A stretch of 64,000 nt of DNA from Streptomyces mobaraensis. GTDB taxonomy: Bacteria > Actinomycetota > Actinomycetes > Streptomycetales > Streptomycetaceae. Positions 27,361 to 36,523 of this stretch are shown here, piece after piece (the stretch's first letter is position 1; each line of letters starts with the position of its first letter). Made by a program: the position numbers and the translations under genes. A model generated the notes under the pieces. It saw only the letters and a program-made list of their open reading frames with translations. It ran no database searches and was not told where the DNA came from. The stretch is from positions 5,580,001 through 5,644,000 of the forward strand of contig NZ_CP083590.1 of assembly GCF_020099395.1 (NCBI RefSeq), written 5' to 3'.

Positions 27361-30300
27361 TTACGCCTTGCGCAGGCGGAACGTCAGGGACAGGGAATCG
27401 TCCGTGAACGGCTCGCCGAACGCCTCGTCACCCTCGCCCGTCGCGAAGTCCGTCGCGAGGACCTCGTCCGCGATGAGGGAGGAGTGGTCGGACAGGGCCG
27501 TCCGGACCTCCTCGTCAGCCGACTGCCAGCGCAGGGCGATACGGTCGGCCACGTCGAGGCCGGAGTTCTTGCGGGCCTCCTGGATCAGGCGGATCGCGTC
27601 GCGGGCCAGGCCCGCGCGGCGCAGTTCCGGGGTGATCTCCAGGTCGAGGGCGACCGTGGCGCCGGAGTCGGAGGCGACGGACCAGCCCTCGCGCGGGGTC
27701 TCGGTGATGATGACCTCGTCGGGGGTCAGCGTCACCGTCTCGCCGTCGACCTCCACCGACGCGTTGCCCTCGCGCAGGGCCAGGGACAGCGCCGCCGCGT
27801 CCGCCGCGGCGATCGCCTTGGCCACGGCCTGGACGCCCTTGCCGAACCGCTTGCCGAGGGCGCGGAAGTTGGCCTTGGCGGTGGTGTCGACCAGGGAGCC
27901 GCCGACCTCGGAGAGGGAGGCGAGGGAGGAGACGTTGAGCTCCTCGGTGATCTGGGCGCGGAGCTCCTCGCCGAGCGTCTCGAAGCCGGCCGCCGCGACC
28001 AGCGCGCGGGACAGCGGCTGGCGCGTCTTGACGCCGGACTCGGCGCGGGTGGCGCGGCCCAGCTCGATCAGGCGGCGGACCAGAAGCATCTGACGCGACA
28101 GCTCCGGGTCGGTCAGGGACGCGTCCGCCACCGGCCAGGTGGCCAGGTGCACCGACTCCGGGGCCTCCGGGTCGACCGGGACGACCAGGTCCTGCCAGAC
28201 GCGCTCGGTGATGAAGGGCACCAGGGGGGCCATCAAGCGGGTGACCGTCTCGACGACCTCGTGCAGCGTACGGAGCGCGGCCGCGTCGCCCTGCCAGAAG
28301 CGGCGGCGGGACCGGCGGACGTACCAGTTGGACAGGTCGTCGACGAACGCGGACAGCAGCTTGCCGGCGCGCTGGGTGTCGTACGCCTCCAGGGCCTGGG
28401 TGACCTGGTCGGTGAGCGTGTTGAGCTCGCCGAGCAGCCAGCGGTCCAGCAGCGGGCGGTCGGCCGGGGCCGGGTCGGCGGCCGACGGGGCCCAGCCGGC
28501 GGTGCGGGCGTAGAGGGCCTGGAAGGCGACCGTGTTCCAGTAGGTCAGGAGGGTCTTCCGCACCACCTCCTGGATCGTGCCGTGGCCGACGCGGCGCGCC
28601 GCCCACGGGGAGCCGCCGGCCGCCATGAACCAGCGGACCGCGTCCGCGCCGTGCTGGTCCATCAGGGGGATCGGCTGGAGGATGTTGCCCAGGTGCTTGG
28701 ACATCTTCCGGCCGTCCTCGGCCAGGATGTGGCCCAGGCAGACGACGTTCTCGTACGACGACTTGTCGAAGACGAGCGTGCCGACGGCCATCAGGGTGTA
28801 GAACCAGCCGCGGGTCTGGTCGATGGCCTCCGAGATGAACTGCGCCGGGTAGCGCTTCTCGAAGAGCTCCTTGTTCTTGTACGGGTAGCCCCACTGGGCG
28901 AACGGCATGGAGCCCGAGTCGTACCAGGCGTCGATCACCTCGGGGACGCGCGTCGCGGTCCCGGCGCAGGTCGGGCACGGGAACGTGACGTCGTCGATGT
29001 ACGGGCGGTGCGGGTCGAGGCCGCTCTGGTCGGTGCCGGTGAGCTCGGAGAGCTCGGCGAGGGAGCCGACGCAGGTGAGGTGGTCGTCCTCGCAGCGCCA
29101 GATGGGCAGCGGGGTGCCCCAGTAGCGGTTGCGGGAGAGCGCCCAGTCGATGTTGTTGTTCAGCCAGTCACCGAAGCGGCCGTGCTTGACCGAGTCCGGG
29201 AACCAGTTGGTCTTCTCGTTCTCCGCGAGCAGCTTGTCCTTGACCGCCGTGGTGCGGATGTACCAGGACGGCTGCGCGTAGTAGAGGAGCGCGGTGTGGC
29301 AGCGCCAGCAGTGCGGGTAGCTGTGCTCGTACGCCACGTGCTTGAAGAGGAGGCCGCGCGCGCCGAGGTCGGCGGTGAGGGCCTCGTCGGCCTTCTTGAA
29401 GAACTGGCCGCCGACGAGCGGCAGGTCCTCCTCGAACGTGCCGTCGGCGCGGACCGGGTTGACCACCGGCAGGCCGTAGGCGCGGCAGGTGCGGAGGTCG
29501 TCCTCACCGAAGGCCGGGGCCTGGTGGACGATGCCGGTGCCGTCCTCCGTCGTCACGTACTCGGCGTTGACGACGTAGTGGGCGGCGTCCGGGAACTCGA
29601 CCAGGTCGAACGGGCGGCGGTACGTCCAGCGCTCCATCTCGCGGCCGGTGAAGCGCTGGTCCGTGGCCGTCCAGCCCTCGCCGAGGGCCTTCTCGAGGAG
29701 CGGCTCGGCGACGACGAGCTTCTCGTTGCCGTCCGTCGCCACGACGTAGGTGACGTCCGGGTGCGCGGCGGCGGCCGTGTTGGAGACCAGCGTCCACGGC
29801 GTCGTCGTCCAGACGAGGAGCGCGGCCTCGCCGGCCAGCGGGCCGGAGGTGAGCGGGAAGCGGACGAAGACGGACGGGTCGACGACCGTCTCGTAGCCCT
29901 GCGCCAGCTCGTGGTCGGACAGGCCGGTGCCGCAGCGGGGGCACCAGGGGGCCACGCGGTGGTCCTGGACCAGCAGGCCCTTGGTGAAGATCTCCTTCAG
30001 CGACCACCAGACGGACTGGACGTAGTCCGGGTCCATGGTGCGGTACGCGTCGTCCAGGTCCACCCAGTAGCCCATGCGGGTGGTGAGCTCGCTGAACGCG
30101 TCGGTGTGCCGGGTCACGGACTCGCGGCACTTGGCGTTGAACTCGGCGATGCCGTACGCCTCGATGTCCTGCTTGCCGGAGAAGCCCAGCTCCTTCTCGA
30201 CGGCCAGCTCGACGGGCAGGCCGTGGCAGTCCCAGCCGGCCTTGCGGCCCACGTGGTAGCCCTGCATGGTGCGGAAGCGGGGGAAGACGTCCTTGAAGAC

Positions 30301-30519
30301 GCGGGCCTCGATGTGGTGCGCGCCCGGCATGCCGTTGGCGGTCGGCGGGCCCTCGTAGAAGACCCACTCGGGCCGGCCCTCGGACTGGGCCAGGGTGCGG
30401 GCGAAGATCTTCTGCTCCTGCCAGAAGTCGAGCACGGCGCGTTCGAGCGCGGGCAGGTCGACCTGGGCGGGGACGGAGCGGTACTGGGGCGCGGGGCTCT
30501 GGGGGCTCGCGGAACTCAT
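27361..30519 (-). CDS. ileS: Isoleucyl-tRNA synthetase, eukaryotic-like (type 2)
   Basis: A 1052-residue class Ia synthetase that charges tRNA-Ile. The HIGH-equivalent is PTANGMPGAHHIEARVFKD and the KMSKS loop is GRKMSKHLGN (about residue 606). The editing CP1 domain contains WTTTPWTLVSNTAAA, and CPRCGTGLSDHE is Cys-rich. The PTANG..G.HH form of HIGH and the length mark the type 2 (eukaryotic-like) IleRS, a class that includes mupirocin-insensitive enzymes. ATG 30519 follows GGAGG. It is controlled by an upstream T-box. Confidence 0.95.
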   Translation of the reverse strand: MSSASPQSPAPQYRSVPAQVDLPALERAVLDFWQEQKIFARTLAQSEGRPEWVFYEGPPTANGMPGAHHIEARVFKDVFPRFRTMQGYHVGRKAGWDCHGLPVELAVEKELGFSGKQDIEAYGIAEFNAKCRESVTRHTDAFSELTTRMGYWVDLDDAYRTMDPDYVQSVWWSLKEIFTKGLLVQDHRVAPWCPRCGTGLSDHELAQGYETVVDPSVFVRFPLTSGPLAGEAALLVWTTTPWTLVSNTAAAAHPDVTYVVATDGNEKLVVAEPLLEKALGEGWTATDQRFTGREMERWTYRRPFDLVEFPDAAHYVVNAEYVTTEDGTGIVHQAPAFGEDDLRTCRAYGLPVVNPVRADGTFEEDLPLVGGQFFKKADEALTADLGARGLLFKHVAYEHSYPHCWRCHTALLYYAQPSWYIRTTAVKDKLLAENEKTNWFPDSVKHGRFGDWLNNNIDWALSRNRYWGTPLPIWRCEDDHLTCVGSLAELSELTGTDQSGLDPHRPYIDDVTFPCPTCAGTATRVPEVIDAWYDSGSMPFAQWGYPYKNKELFEKRYPAQFISEAIDQTRGWFYTLMAVGTLVFDKSSYENVVCLGHILAEDGRKMSKHLGNILQPIPLMDQHGADAVRWFMAAGGSPWAARRVGHGTIQEVVRKTLLTYWNTVAFQALYARTAGWAPSAADPAPADRPLLDRWLLGELNTLTDQVTQALEAYDTQRAGKLLSAFVDDLSNWYVRRSRRRFWQGDAAALRTLHEVVETVTRLMAPLVPFITERVWQDLVVPVDPEAPESVHLATWPVADASLTDPELSRQMLLVRRLIELGRATRAESGVKTRQPLSRALVAAAGFETLGEELRAQITEELNVSSLASLSEVGGSLVDTTAKANFRALGKRFGKGVQAVAKAIAAADAAALSLALREGNASVEVDGETVTLTPDEVIITETPREGWSVASDSGATVALDLEITPELRRAGLARDAIRLIQEARKNSGLDVADRIALRWQSADEEVRTALSDHSSLIADEVLATDFATGEGDEAFGEPFTDDSLSLTFRLRKA

Positions 30520-30534
30520 CGGTGGCTACCTCCG

Positions 30535-30770
30535 GCTGGACGGTTGTGCGCTGTCCGTCGGAGGGACGAGAGCCGTTGTCCGTACTCCCGCGGTACCACC
30601 CTCCTTGGCCGCAGGCGCGTGCCTCCGGCCCCCTCATTGGGGTCGCGATGCCGGTTCTACTCACCCGGGGTGTGTGGTGACACCCTTGGCTTTCCTCCGG
30701 CGGCTCCGGGGTGATCTTCACACCGCGCACGCCTCCGGGCTCGCACCGTCCCCGGATCGCTGATGGCTGC
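30535..30770 (-). promoter_or_regulatory. T-box riboswitch leader of ileS
   Basis: The minus strand contains the T-box core TGGTACCGCGG (30598-30588) preceded by GGAGGG. Stem I sequence upstream has the candidate isoleucine specifier ATC (30715-30713) within TGAAGATCAC. Between the T-box and ATG 30519, CTCTCGTCCCTCCG could sequester the GGAGG ribosome site. This matches the actinobacterial ileS T-boxes that control translation initiation by sensing uncharged tRNA-Ile. The 5' boundary is approximate. Confidence 0.88.
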
Positions 30771-30811
30771 GTGCGGCGCTACTCGTCCCATCCACGCCTT
30801 TCGCTGCGCCC

Positions 30812-30817
30812 AGTGTA
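30812..30817 (-). promoter_or_regulatory. Candidate -10 for the ileS T-box transcript
   Basis: TACACT on the minus strand, about 40 bases upstream of the T-box 5' region. I see no convincing -35 at 17-18 bases, so the call is tentative. Confidence 0.3.
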
Positions 30818-30930
30818 CGGGGCGCGGGCGGGCCGGGCCGACCGGATATTCCGTCCGGGGCCGGGCGGGACGCGCCCCGCGGGTTACAGGGCCGGGCGCG
30901 GGGCACACGGGTCGGCACCGGCGTGCCCCG

Positions 30931-30959
30931 TTGCCGCGTGCTCCGAGCCGATTTATCGT
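30931..30959 (+). promoter_or_regulatory. Candidate promoter for the DksA/TraR operon
   Basis: TTGCCG (30931-30936), 17 bases, TATCGT (30954-30959). A start near 30966 would give a leader of about 40 bases before the ATG at 31009, whose ribosome site GAAGGGG is at 30994-31000. It diverges from the ileS T-box promoter. The remainder of 30818-31008 shows no gene. Confidence 0.45.
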
Positions 30960-31008
30960 TCCCGCACGATTCGCGCGCAAGATCATAAAATGTGAAGGGG
31001 TCGCGGTC

Positions 31009-31137
31009 ATGGCGGAGAAGTCCTCGACAGGGACCGCGGCGCGGGGGCCTGCCGGCCAGGCGGGACGGGCTCGTCGGGCCTGCCGGGGCGGTGGGATGCG
31101 CCGGGTGCGCCTCGTCCGGCGTAGTGGGGCGCTGTGA
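31009..31137 (+). CDS. Small basic upstream ORF coupled to the DksA/TraR gene (42 aa)
   Basis: ATG 31009 has a good ribosome site (GAAGGGG). The 42-residue product is rich in Arg, Gly and Ala (MAEKSSTGTAARGP at the start). Its TGA overlaps the next start as GTGATG, giving perfect translational coupling. I do not recognise the peptide. It may be a leader ORF. Alternatively a one-base frameshift may have split a longer gene whose original start was here. Codon use alone cannot decide. Confidence 0.45.
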   Translation: MAEKSSTGTAARGPAGQAGRARRACRGGGMRRVRLVRRSGAL

Positions 31138-32522
31138 TGGCGGGGGCCGCGGGTACGGGGACGGCGAAAGCGGCGAAGAAGGCCGCCGCGAAGCGTGCTC
31201 CGGCGAAGAAGGCCGCCGCGAAAGCCGTTCCGGCGAAGAAGGCCTCGGTGAAGGCGGCCTCGGCCACCAAGGCGCCCGCCAAGAAGACGGCGTCGAAGGC
31301 CGCGGCGAAGGGGGTGCCGGGGCCCGAGCAGGCGGCGGCCCGGGGTGCGGCGGGGAAGGCGGCGGCTTCGCCCGCGAAGAAGGCGGCCGGGAAGGCGGCC
31401 GTGGGGAAGGCTCCCGCGAGGGGGACGGCTGGGAAGTCGCCGGTGGTGGAAAAGGCCGCCGCCAAGGTGACCACGGCCAAGTCCGCCGCTGGGAAGACGG
31501 CGAAGGCCGGGGGCGGCGCGGAAGCCCCTTCGGAGAAGGCGGCGCCGAAGAAGGCGGTGTCGAAGAAGGCGGCCTCCAAGGCGGCACCGACCGGGAAGCC
31601 CGCGGCCAAGAAGACCGCGGCCAAGAAGGCGGCGCCTTCGGCGAAGAAAGCGGCGGCGAAGAAAACGACGGCGGTGAAGAAGACGGCGGTGAAGACGGCG
31701 GCGCCCCCGGCGAAGAAGGCTCTGGCCGGGAAAGCCTCGCCCTCGGCCGGCACGGCGGCGGCGAAGAAGGCGGCGCCCCCGGCGAAGAAGAGGGCCTCCG
31801 CCACGGGAGCGGCCCGGAAGGGGGTGGCCGGGAAAGCGGCGGGTGCGGACGGGGTGTCCGTCACGCGGGAGCGCGGGGCCGGTGAAGGCGCGCCCGCCAA
31901 GAGTGTCGCCTCGCCGCACCGGACGAGGCTTTCCGGGCCGGTCGTGGCGCCGAAGGCCGCTCCGCTGAAGGCGGGGGCCGTGGGAGAGGGGATCGTCGTC
32001 GCGGGGGACGCGCCGGCGGATACCAGTGAGGAGACGGGAGTGGGAACCGTGGCTGCGAAGAAGACCGTGGGCGAGGTGCCGGACGCGGTGAAGGTGCCGG
32101 GGGCGCGGGCGGACGGGGCCGCCGCACCCGGTGAGCTGGCCGTGCGGCCGGGGGAGGAGCCGTGGTCGCCGGGGGAGGTGGACGAGGCGCGGACCGTGCT
32201 GGAGGGCGAGGTGGCGCGGCTGCGGGGCGAGATCCGGTCGGCGGAGGAGGCGGTCAGCGGGCTGATGCGGGACTCCGGGGACGGGGCGGGGGACGACCAG
32301 GCCGATACCGGGACCAAGAACATCGCCCGGGAGCACGAGCTCGCCCTCGCCGCCAACGCCCGCGAGATGCTCGACCAGACCGAGCGGGCGCTCGTCCGGC
32401 TGGACGCCGGTACGTACGGCCTCTGCGAGAGCTGCGGGAGGCCGATCGGCAAGGCCAGGATGCAGGCGTTTCCCCGGGCCACGCTGTGTGTCGAGTGCAA
32501 ACAGCGCCAGGAACGTCGCTGA
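31137..32522 (+). CDS. DksA/TraR-type zinc-finger protein with histone H1-like Lys/Ala tail
   Basis: 461 residues. About residues 10-270 are dominated by Lys/Ala repeats (AAKKAAAK, PAKKAA) like histone H1 or the HupB tail. The last ~110 residues form a DksA/TraR coiled coil with the highly conserved DSGDGAGDDQADTGTKNI block, ending in a C4 zinc finger CESCGRP...LCVECK. DksA-type proteins bind RNA polymerase; the tail would bind DNA or RNA. Actinobacterial relatives I recall carry shorter basic regions. ATG 31137 (or GTG 31134) overlaps the upstream ORF stop. The KKTVGEVPDAVKV segment may be an alternative short start region. Confidence 0.85.
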   Translation: MAGAAGTGTAKAAKKAAAKRAPAKKAAAKAVPAKKASVKAASATKAPAKKTASKAAAKGVPGPEQAAARGAAGKAAASPAKKAAGKAAVGKAPARGTAGKSPVVEKAAAKVTTAKSAAGKTAKAGGGAEAPSEKAAPKKAVSKKAASKAAPTGKPAAKKTAAKKAAPSAKKAAAKKTTAVKKTAVKTAAPPAKKALAGKASPSAGTAAAKKAAPPAKKRASATGAARKGVAGKAAGADGVSVTRERGAGEGAPAKSVASPHRTRLSGPVVAPKAAPLKAGAVGEGIVVAGDAPADTSEETGVGTVAAKKTVGEVPDAVKVPGARADGAAAPGELAVRPGEEPWSPGEVDEARTVLEGEVARLRGEIRSAEEAVSGLMRDSGDGAGDDQADTGTKNIAREHELALAANAREMLDQTERALVRLDAGTYGLCESCGRPIGKARMQAFPRATLCVECKQRQERR

Positions 32523-32648
32523 CCCGGCGCGGGTGGTGTGCCGTACCCTCGTCCTCATCCGGGCAGTGCACCCGGAGCCCATCAGACACAGCGGTGCGCG
32601 GCACCGCCATGACCGGTGGTGGGTGACGCGCGGAAGCGAAGGACTCAC

Positions 32649-33227
32649 GTGACAGAGGCGGAGCAGGCCGGACGGCCCACCGGTACGCCGGAGGGCACCG
32701 ACGTGACCGGGGGGACGACGGGCGGCGACGGCGCGGCACGGGGCAGGCGCCGGCTCGTGGCGCTGTTCTCGGTCGCCGCGTTCGCCTACCTCCTCGACCT
32801 GTCCAGCAAGATGCTCGTGGTGGCGAAGCTGGAGCACCACGATCCGATCGAGGTGTTCGGCACCTGGCTGCAGCTGGACGTGATCCGCAACCGCGGGGCC
32901 GCGTTCAGCCTGGGCGAGACGATGACCATCGTCTTCACGATCATCGCCTCGGCGGTGATCCTGGTGATCGCCCGGATCGCCCGGAAGCTGTACAGCCTGC
33001 CCTGGGCGATCGCGCTGGGCCTGCTGCTGGGCGGCGCGCTGGGCAACCTCACGGACCGGCTGTTCCGTTCGCCCGGCGGGTTCGAGGGCGGGGTGGTGGA
33101 CTTCATCGCCCCCGCCCACTTCGCGGTCTTCAACTTCGCCGACTCGGCGATCGTCTGCGGCGGCTTCCTGATCGTGATCCTGTCCTTCCGGGGGCTGGAT
33201 CCGGACGGGACCGTCCACCAGGACTGA
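32649..33227 (+). CDS. lspA: Signal peptidase II LspA
   Basis: A 192-residue aspartic protease of the inner membrane that removes lipoprotein signal peptides. Four hydrophobic helices. Catalytic Asp motifs are visible in GNLTDRLFR and FNFADSAIV, and the [12 protein letters not shown] block is conserved. GTG 32649 follows AAGGA; the frame is open to 32616. The hydrophilic N-terminal ~40 residues are longer than in E. coli LspA, as usual in actinobacteria. Confidence 0.94.
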   Translation: MTEAEQAGRPTGTPEGTDVTGGTTGGDGAARGRRRLVALFSVAAFAYLLDLSSKMLVVAKLEHHDPIEVFGTWLQLDVIRNRGAAFSLGETMTIVFTIIASAVILVIARIARKLYSLPWAIALGLLLGGALGNLTDRLFRSPGGFEGGVVDFIAPAHFAVFNFADSAIVCGGFLIVILSFRGLDPDGTVHQD

Positions 33228-33294
33228 CCCCACGGGTACGCCTGAGCCAGGGCTGTCGTACGGCGGCGGCTCACCCGTCCGGCATACTCGACGG

Positions 33295-34236
33295 GTGAGC
33301 ACGATTCCCGAGATCCGCGCCCTGCCCGTACCCGACGGCCTGGAGGGCGAGCGCGTCGACGCCGCCATCGCACGTATGTTCGGGTTCTCCCGTACCAAGG
33401 CGGCCGAGCTCGCCGCCGCGGGCAAGGTCCAGCTGGACGGGGCCGAGGCCGGGAAGTCCGACCGCGTCAGCGGCGGCGCCTGGCTGGAGGTCGAGATGCC
33501 CGCGCCGCCCGCGCCGGTGCAGATCGTCGCGGAGCCCGTGGAGGGCATGGAGATCGTCCACGACGACGAGGACATCGTCGTCATCGTCAAGCCGGTCGGC
33601 GTCGCCGCGCACCCCAGCCCCGGCTGGACCGGCCCCACCGTCATCGGCGGCCTGGCCGCCGCCGGCTACCGGATCTCCACCTCGGGCGCGGCCGAGCGCC
33701 AGGGCATCGTGCACCGGCTGGACGTCGGCACCTCGGGGCTGATGGTCGTCGCCAAGTCCGAGCGCGCCTACACCCTGCTCAAGCAGCAGTTCCGCGAGCG
33801 CACGGTCGACAAGCGCTACCACACGCTCGTCCAGGGCCACCCGGACCCGATGAGCGGCACCATCGACGCGCCCATCGGCCGGCACCCCAACCACGACTAC
33901 AAGTGGGCCGTGACCGCCGAGGGCAAGCCCTCGGTCACCCACTACGACCTCATCGAGGCGTTCCGCGCCGCCAGCCTCCTCGACGTGAAGCTGGAGACCG
34001 GCCGCACCCACCAGATCCGCGTGCACATGGCCGCCCACCGGCACCCCTGCGTCGGCGACCTGACGTACGGCGCCGACCCGACGCTCGCCAAGCGGCTGCG
34101 GCTCACCCGCCAGTGGCTGCACGCCGTCCGGCTCGGCTTCGAGCACCCGTCGGACGGCCGCTGGGTGGAGTTCGCCAGCGAGTACCCCGAGGACCTGCGG
34201 CGCGCCCTGGAGATCGTGCGCGCCGAGAGCGCGTGA
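33295..34236 (+). CDS. RluD-type 23S rRNA pseudouridine synthase
   Basis: A 313-residue RluA-family enzyme. An S4 RNA-binding domain (about residues 14-65, [20 protein letters not shown]) precedes the synthase domain with catalytic Asp in [38 protein letters not shown] is the family's second motif. The lspA-rluD order is common. GTG 33295 has a -10-like CATACT eight bases upstream and no Shine-Dalgarno, suggesting a leaderless mRNA. The exact target uridines cannot be read from sequence. Confidence 0.92.
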   Translation: MSTIPEIRALPVPDGLEGERVDAAIARMFGFSRTKAAELAAAGKVQLDGAEAGKSDRVSGGAWLEVEMPAPPAPVQIVAEPVEGMEIVHDDEDIVVIVKPVGVAAHPSPGWTGPTVIGGLAAAGYRISTSGAAERQGIVHRLDVGTSGLMVVAKSERAYTLLKQQFRERTVDKRYHTLVQGHPDPMSGTIDAPIGRHPNHDYKWAVTAEGKPSVTHYDLIEAFRAASLLDVKLETGRTHQIRVHMAAHRHPCVGDLTYGADPTLAKRLRLTRQWLHAVRLGFEHPSDGRWVEFASEYPEDLRRALEIVRAESA

Positions 34237-34727
34237 GCGGGACCCCCGCCCGGGTCCCCGCCCAGGTACGGGTCGTCGCCGGGCCGGGAGAGCTAGAGGA
34301 CTGCTTCGCGGTGCGCCGCGAGGTGTTCGTGGGGGAGCAGAACATCCCCGAGGCGGAGGAGCTGGACGCCTACGACGTCCACGCCGTCCACCTGCTGGCC
34401 ACCGGCCCGTCCGGGCCCGTCGGCACCGTCCGCTTCCTGCACGGCGAGCCCGCCCGCCGGAAGTACGCCCACGCGGGTGTGGCGGACGACCTGACGGCCG
34501 TGCTCGGCCGGCTGGCCGTGGGCCGGGCCGCGCGGGGCACCGGGCTGGGCGCCGCCCTGGTCCGGGCCGTCGAGGAGGAGGCCCGGCGGCTGGGCCTCGC
34601 CCGCGTCTACCTGGAGGCGCAGACGCACGCGCTGGGCTTCTACGAGCGGCTGGGGTACGCGGCGTTCGGTCCCGAGTTCGACGAGGGCAGCGGGATACCG
34701 CACCGGGCGATGAGCAAGGCGCTCTGA
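34233..34727 (+). CDS. GNAT-family N-acetyltransferase
   Basis: A 164-residue acetyl-CoA-dependent acetyltransferase. The opening [21 protein letters not shown] and the acetyl-CoA loop [15 protein letters not shown] are recognisable, with a C-terminal [21 protein letters not shown]. It is close to the YjcF/ElaA-like subgroup. The substrate is unknown. GTG 34233 overlaps the preceding stop by 4 nt (GTGA), so it is cotranslated with the pseudouridine synthase. Confidence 0.88.
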   Translation: MSGTPARVPAQVRVVAGPGELEDCFAVRREVFVGEQNIPEAEELDAYDVHAVHLLATGPSGPVGTVRFLHGEPARRKYAHAGVADDLTAVLGRLAVGRAARGTGLGAALVRAVEEEARRLGLARVYLEAQTHALGFYERLGYAAFGPEFDEGSGIPHRAMSKAL

Positions 34728-34842
34728 CCCGCCGGCCGTCTTCGGGGCGGGTGGCCGCCGGGGCCCCCGGGGCCGCCTGACGAGCCGCTTCATGGCACGC
34801 TGGGGTGAACGACTGTTCCCCCATGCGCCCCGGAGGGCACTC

Positions 34843-36435
34843 GTGGACCAGCTGGCCCTGCTGTTCGTGCTGCTGCTCGGGGCGCTCGTCACGGTGCCGC
34901 TGGGCGACCGGCTCGGCCTGCCCTCCCCGGTGCTGATGACGCTGGGCGGCATCGTCCTCGCCCTGCTGCCGTTCGTACCGAACGTCGACGTCCCGCCGGA
35001 GTTCATCCTCCCGCTGGTCCTGCCGCCCCTGCTCTACGCCTCCGCGCAGCGCACCTCCTGGCGGCAGTTCGCGGCCAACAAACGGCCGATCTTCCTGCTG
35101 GCCGTCGCGCTGGTCTTCGTCACCACCTCGGCGGTCGCGGCCGTGGCCCACGCGATCGTGCCGGGCATCTCGCTCGCCGCGGCCGTGGCCCTGGGCGCGC
35201 TCGTCGCCCCGCCCGACCCCGTCGCCGCCACGGCCGTCGCCGGTTCGATAGGGCTGCCGCGCCGCCTGGTGTCGATCCTGGAGGGCGAGGGGCTCTTCAA
35301 CGACGTGACCGCCATCGTGCTCTACCACGTGGCCGTCGCCGCGGCCGTCAGCGGCAGCTTCTCCGTACCGCGGGCCGTCGGCGAGCTGGTGTTCTCCGCC
35401 GTAGTGGCGCTCGGCGTCGGCCTGCTGCTCGGCTGGGGCGCCAAGCGGCTGATGGACGTCCTCGGCGACGCGACGCTCCAGATCGGGCTCACGCTGCTGG
35501 TGCCGTTCGTCTCCTACGTCCTCGCGGAGGAGTTCAAGGGCTCCGGGGTGCTCGCGGTGCTGACCACCGCGCTCTTCCTCGCGGAGTTCGCGAGCGACGC
35601 GGACGACGTCCTGGGGCGGCTGGCCGGGCACACCTTCTGGGAGGTCGTCGACACCCTCGTCACCGGCGTCGCCTTCGGCCTCGTCGGCCTCGAACTGCAC
35701 AACGCCGTCGAAACCGCCTCCGGCCGCTGGGGCGAGATGCTCGGCATCGGGGGCGTCGTCCTCGCCGTGGTGATCGTCGTACGGCTGGCGTGGCTGCTGC
35801 CCGCCGCCTGGCTGGCCAAGCGGCTGCACAAGGGCCGCGACGTCGACGAGGAGATCCTCACCAGCTGGCGGGAGACCCTCGTGATGTGGTGGTCCGGGAT
35901 GCGCGGCGTGGCCTCCGCGGCGCTCGCCCTGGCCATCCCGCTGACCACCGACGACAAGTCGGCCTTCCCGGCCCGGGACGAGATCCTCTTCATCGCCTTC
36001 GCCGTCATCATCGGCACCCTCGTCGTCCAGGGGCTGACGCTGCCCTGGCTCGTCGACCTGCTCGGCGTGCGCGCCGACACCGACTGGACCCGCGAGCTGG
36101 AGCGGCAGCTCGCCATCCGCGCCGCCAAGGCGGCCCGCCACCGGCTGCTGGAGATCGAACAGGAGGAGGAGCTCTCCGAGGACCTGCGGGAGATGCTCCA
36201 CCGGCGCGCCTACGACGTCGGCGCCCGCATCAGCCCCGAGATGGTCGACGAGGAGCGGCGGGAGGCGCATACGCAGCGGGTGCAGCGGCTGCACACCATC
36301 CAGCGCATCCAGGCCGAGCTGCTCTCGGCGGCGCGGCACGCGGTCCTCGACGCGCGGAGCGAGCCGTGGATGGATCCGGAGGTGGTGGACCGGGTGCTGC
36401 GGCAGCTGGACATGCGGTCGTTGCGGGGGATGTGA
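34843..36435 (+). CDS. CPA1-family Na+/H+ antiporter
   Basis: A 530-residue cation/proton antiporter. About twelve hydrophobic helices (residues 1-410). The ion-site motifs are APPDPVAATAV and ILEGEGLFNDVTAIVLY, typical of NhaP/NHE-type CPA1 exchangers. The ~120-residue hydrophilic C terminus is helical and charged. GTG 34843 was chosen for the CGGAGG site seven bases upstream. An ATG at 34792 would add 17 residues. Ion preference cannot be told. Convergent with the MscS gene. Confidence 0.9.
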   Translation: MDQLALLFVLLLGALVTVPLGDRLGLPSPVLMTLGGIVLALLPFVPNVDVPPEFILPLVLPPLLYASAQRTSWRQFAANKRPIFLLAVALVFVTTSAVAAVAHAIVPGISLAAAVALGALVAPPDPVAATAVAGSIGLPRRLVSILEGEGLFNDVTAIVLYHVAVAAAVSGSFSVPRAVGELVFSAVVALGVGLLLGWGAKRLMDVLGDATLQIGLTLLVPFVSYVLAEEFKGSGVLAVLTTALFLAEFASDADDVLGRLAGHTFWEVVDTLVTGVAFGLVGLELHNAVETASGRWGEMLGIGGVVLAVVIVVRLAWLLPAAWLAKRLHKGRDVDEEILTSWRETLVMWWSGMRGVASAALALAIPLTTDDKSAFPARDEILFIAFAVIIGTLVVQGLTLPWLVDLLGVRADTDWTRELERQLAIRAAKAARHRLLEIEQEEELSEDLREMLHRRAYDVGARISPEMVDEERREAHTQRVQRLHTIQRIQAELLSAARHAVLDARSEPWMDPEVVDRVLRQLDMRSLRGM

Positions 36436-36523
36436 GGGTTTGCGCCGGGCGGTCGGCCCGGACCGGGCCCGGGGGCCAGGGGTCCGCTCGGGCCGGGTAG
36501 TCCGTTCACGCCGTGCGGTCGGC

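Noticed and set aside
30657..33644. 995-codon minus-strand frame opposite the DksA/TraR and lspA genes
   Set aside because: Arg/Pro-rich low complexity opposite Lys/Ala repeats and over real plus-strand genes with motifs.
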